A program made the position numbers and the translations under genes. The notes under the pieces are model-generated. The model saw only the letters and a list, made by a program, of their open reading frames with translations, searched no databases and was not told the origin of the DNA. Of a stretch of DNA of 7,494 bases, positions 6,150 to 7,494 are shown piece after piece. The stretch lies in NCBI GenBank assembly GCA_034659995.1, contig JAYEIH010000116.1:1-7494 (forward strand). The letters run 5' to 3'. The DNA is from JAYEIH01 sp034659995. Its GTDB lineage: Archaea; Methanobacteriota_B; Thermococci; Methanofastidiosales; B48-G16. Within the stretch, counting starts at the first letter, position 1. Each line of letters opens with the position of its first letter.

Positions 6150-7319
6150 CTACTTTTCCCCTCCTATCTGTAAAGGCGTTACTTCCCTGAAGATAATTAG
6201 ACCATCGAAATACTTCTTTACCTGCACGGGTGCTGGTACCGGGATAATTCCTCCCAGTTCTTCCACAACTTTCACCGACTGATTGGCATCATGGCTGAGA
6301 TCGATATAGACGATGTTATACTCGAGATTCTCGTCGAACATATCTCCCAGTGTCGTATCATTAGGAAAAACAATGTAATCGGGGTTCGCAGAAAGTGTTA
6401 GTATACCTGTGGAGAGAGTGGGACTTCGGGCCTCACCGCTGATGCCGGTGGCGAATAGAGAATACACAGAAACGCAGGATTCTGTCAATCGGTGTACCCA
6501 CGACCTGCATGGTAGGCCAATGCGAGATTTTGACGCATGCGATGCTCCGTAGAGAGCCAGTAACGGGCCGTCCAATTCCTTCAAAACATACTGGATGTTT
6601 TCGGCAATGATGCTCTCCCTTATGATTGCCTTCCCAGTTGTTGCAAAGAGACGTTGAACCGAACGTTCTACTATATTCAGTTCATAGAGTACTGCATCAC
6701 TTTCTGCCACTTCCACAAGACGATCTACCAACTCCAGCATTTTCTCTTCGTCGCACTCCTCGAACTCTTCCAGAGGTGGGGTCTCGATATTTCTGGCAGG
6801 TGCACCGATTGTTTCTTCTATCGATTGAAGATGCTGATGGATTGGTATGATCCAATTATCTGCATCTACAAAATGGACGCGGATTTTTTCATCCACAGAC
6901 AGTGAGGCATTGAACTCACGTAGAGGCGATAGAACTTCCTCCATGCCGAGGCGGCAGTCCCGTGGTAGTGTATCACTAAGCCCATATACGTACTCATTGA
7001 CTGCTTCCTCATCATAGAGCGGCGCTTCCAGAATAACATCTCGCAGACCGTTAGCTTCGTGAAGCATTTTTATGTACGCAAGAAAGAGCTGATGGATCTC
7101 ATAAATACCGTGTCGTTCTCCAATGACGTAAACATCGTATCCCTCTGTAGGCAGCGGCAGTGCACTTGGATCGTTGGTCATGTACACGCCCGGGCGTACC
7201 TCTATTGGCTCTGGTGTGGTCTTTGCGATTTTTTTTGTTGCGTTGCTTTCTGTAGGCGTGCCTATACACATAGCGAATAGACAGAGGATGGCGAGTGGCA
7301 CAAGGTAGTTTCGTTTCAT
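6150..7319 (-). CDS. ChaN/erythromycin-esterase-like (GE-x-H) lipoprotein
   Basis: 389 residues from ATG 7319. I chose this start over the ATG 11 codons upstream because it has GAGGT just upstream and gives a clean lipoprotein signal (MKRNYLVPLAILCLFAMC, with C18 as anchor). The mature part, after a Thr/Pro-rich linker, opens with DVYVIGERHGIYEIHQ (E68, H70), followed by DVILEAPLYDEEAVNEYV, VHFVDADNW and LLALYGASHAS. This ordered set of Gly-Glu-x-His, Glu and Gly-x-x-His motifs is typical of the superfamily holding ChaN haem-binding lipoproteins, EreA esterases and TraB/Tiki-type proteins. Substrate and activity cannot be told. It lies convergent to the maturases with its own promoter, so it is not in their operon. 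A link to the peptide (for example handling it or protecting the cell) is only a guess. Confidence 0.72.
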   Translation of the reverse strand: MKRNYLVPLAILCLFAMCIGTPTESNATKKIAKTTPEPIEVRPGVYMTNDPSALPLPTEGYDVYVIGERHGIYEIHQLFLAYIKMLHEANGLRDVILEAPLYDEEAVNEYVYGLSDTLPRDCRLGMEEVLSPLREFNASLSVDEKIRVHFVDADNWIIPIHQHLQSIEETIGAPARNIETPPLEEFEECDEEKMLELVDRLVEVAESDAVLYELNIVERSVQRLFATTGKAIIRESIIAENIQYVLKELDGPLLALYGASHASKSRIGLPCRSWVHRLTESCVSVYSLFATGISGEARSPTLSTGILTLSANPDYIVFPNDTTLGDMFDENLEYNIVYIDLSHDANQSVKVVEELGGIIPVPAPVQVKKYFDGLIIFREVTPLQIGGEK

Positions 7320-7325
7320 GGTGAG

Positions 7326-7368
7326 ACCTCTAGTATAGAGATGTCTCTTCACATTTTTATATCTTTCC
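7326..7368 (-). promoter_or_regulatory. Archaeal promoter and ribosome site of the GE-x-H lipoprotein gene
   Basis: On the minus strand, GGAAAG (7363-7368) precedes ATATAAAA (7355-7362), a good BRE/TATA pair. Initiation near 7333 leaves a short leader holding AGAGGT (7326-7331), six bases before ATG 7319. The layout matches that of the Cys-rich peptide gene. Confidence 0.65.
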
Positions 7369-7494
7369 TATCCCGTAGATGGAACCTCATCTCGCAGTTT
7401 TTAGGAATCGCCGTCAATGTTTGCGTTATTGGTATCTTTGCAAAGCTTGTCACACTGGATGCTGACATCGCTCAGTACGGAACGCCGCGATTCC
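7341..7494 (+). CDS. Start of a probable membrane protein, cut by the window end
   Basis: An open frame from ATG 7341 runs off the edge (51 codons visible). It reads MSLHIFISFLSRRWNLISQF, then a hydrophobic helix (LGIAVNVCVIGIFAKLV), then TLDADIAQYGTPRF. The composition looks like real protein, and the other frames here soon meet stops. No clear ribosome site is seen, and the 5' end overlaps the promoter of the divergent lipoprotein gene. The true start is therefore uncertain. I do not recognise the family. Confidence 0.45.
   Translation, partial: MSLHIFISFLSRRWNLISQFLGIAVNVCVIGIFAKLVTLDADIAQYGTPRF

Noticed and set aside
7320..7352. Longer start (ATG at 7352) for the GE-x-H lipoprotein
   Set aside because: It would place the TATA box inside the coding region and bury the signal peptide. 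GAGGT favours ATG 7319.

Overview
The window looks archaeal. Two genes start behind BRE/TATA-type promoters (purine-rich element plus TATA box about 33-37 bases before the start codon). Their ribosome sites fit an archaeal anti-Shine-Dalgarno (GGTGAT, GGAGGT, GAGGT), and two products carry lipobox signal peptides. Oxygen-sensitive radical SAM enzymes and an IS481-type element suggest an anaerobic, perhaps methanogen- or ANME-related, euryarchaeon. That placement is inference; no taxonomic marker gene is present.

Layout: (1) 2-1095 is an apparently complete IS481-like insertion sequence with imperfect 23-bp terminal inverted repeats (TGT...ACA). Its single minus-strand transposase gene is broken by a 44-bp block made of two perfect 9-bp-stem hairpins, and by one amber codon. 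A second pair of 9-3-9 hairpins sits at the transposase stop codon. (2) 1112-1310 holds an archaeal promoter and a 50-codon gene for a peptide with eight cysteines. (3) 1393-6144 holds three same-strand genes: a radical SAM/SPASM enzyme, a lipoprotein S41-type peptidase with an N-terminal CBM9-like domain, and a second radical SAM/SPASM enzyme closely related to the first. (4) 6150-7319 is a convergent minus-strand gene for a lipoprotein of the ChaN/erythromycin-esterase-like (GE-x-H) type, with its own promoter. (5) From 7341 to the window end a plus-strand reading frame starts that looks like a membrane protein, cut by the edge.

The main interest is 1158-6144. The arrangement of a tiny Cys-rich peptide, two SPASM maturases with apparent N-terminal RiPP-recognition-like domains, and an exported peptidase is that of a RiPP (ribosomally made, post-translationally modified peptide) cluster. 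A plausible model is that one or both radical SAM enzymes install thioether or other crosslinks on the Cys-rich core and the S41 lipoprotein then cuts the peptide outside the membrane. No dedicated transporter is visible here. The precursor does not match any named RiPP class I can recall, so this may be an undescribed archaeal ranthipeptide/sactipeptide-like system. The chemistry is unproven.
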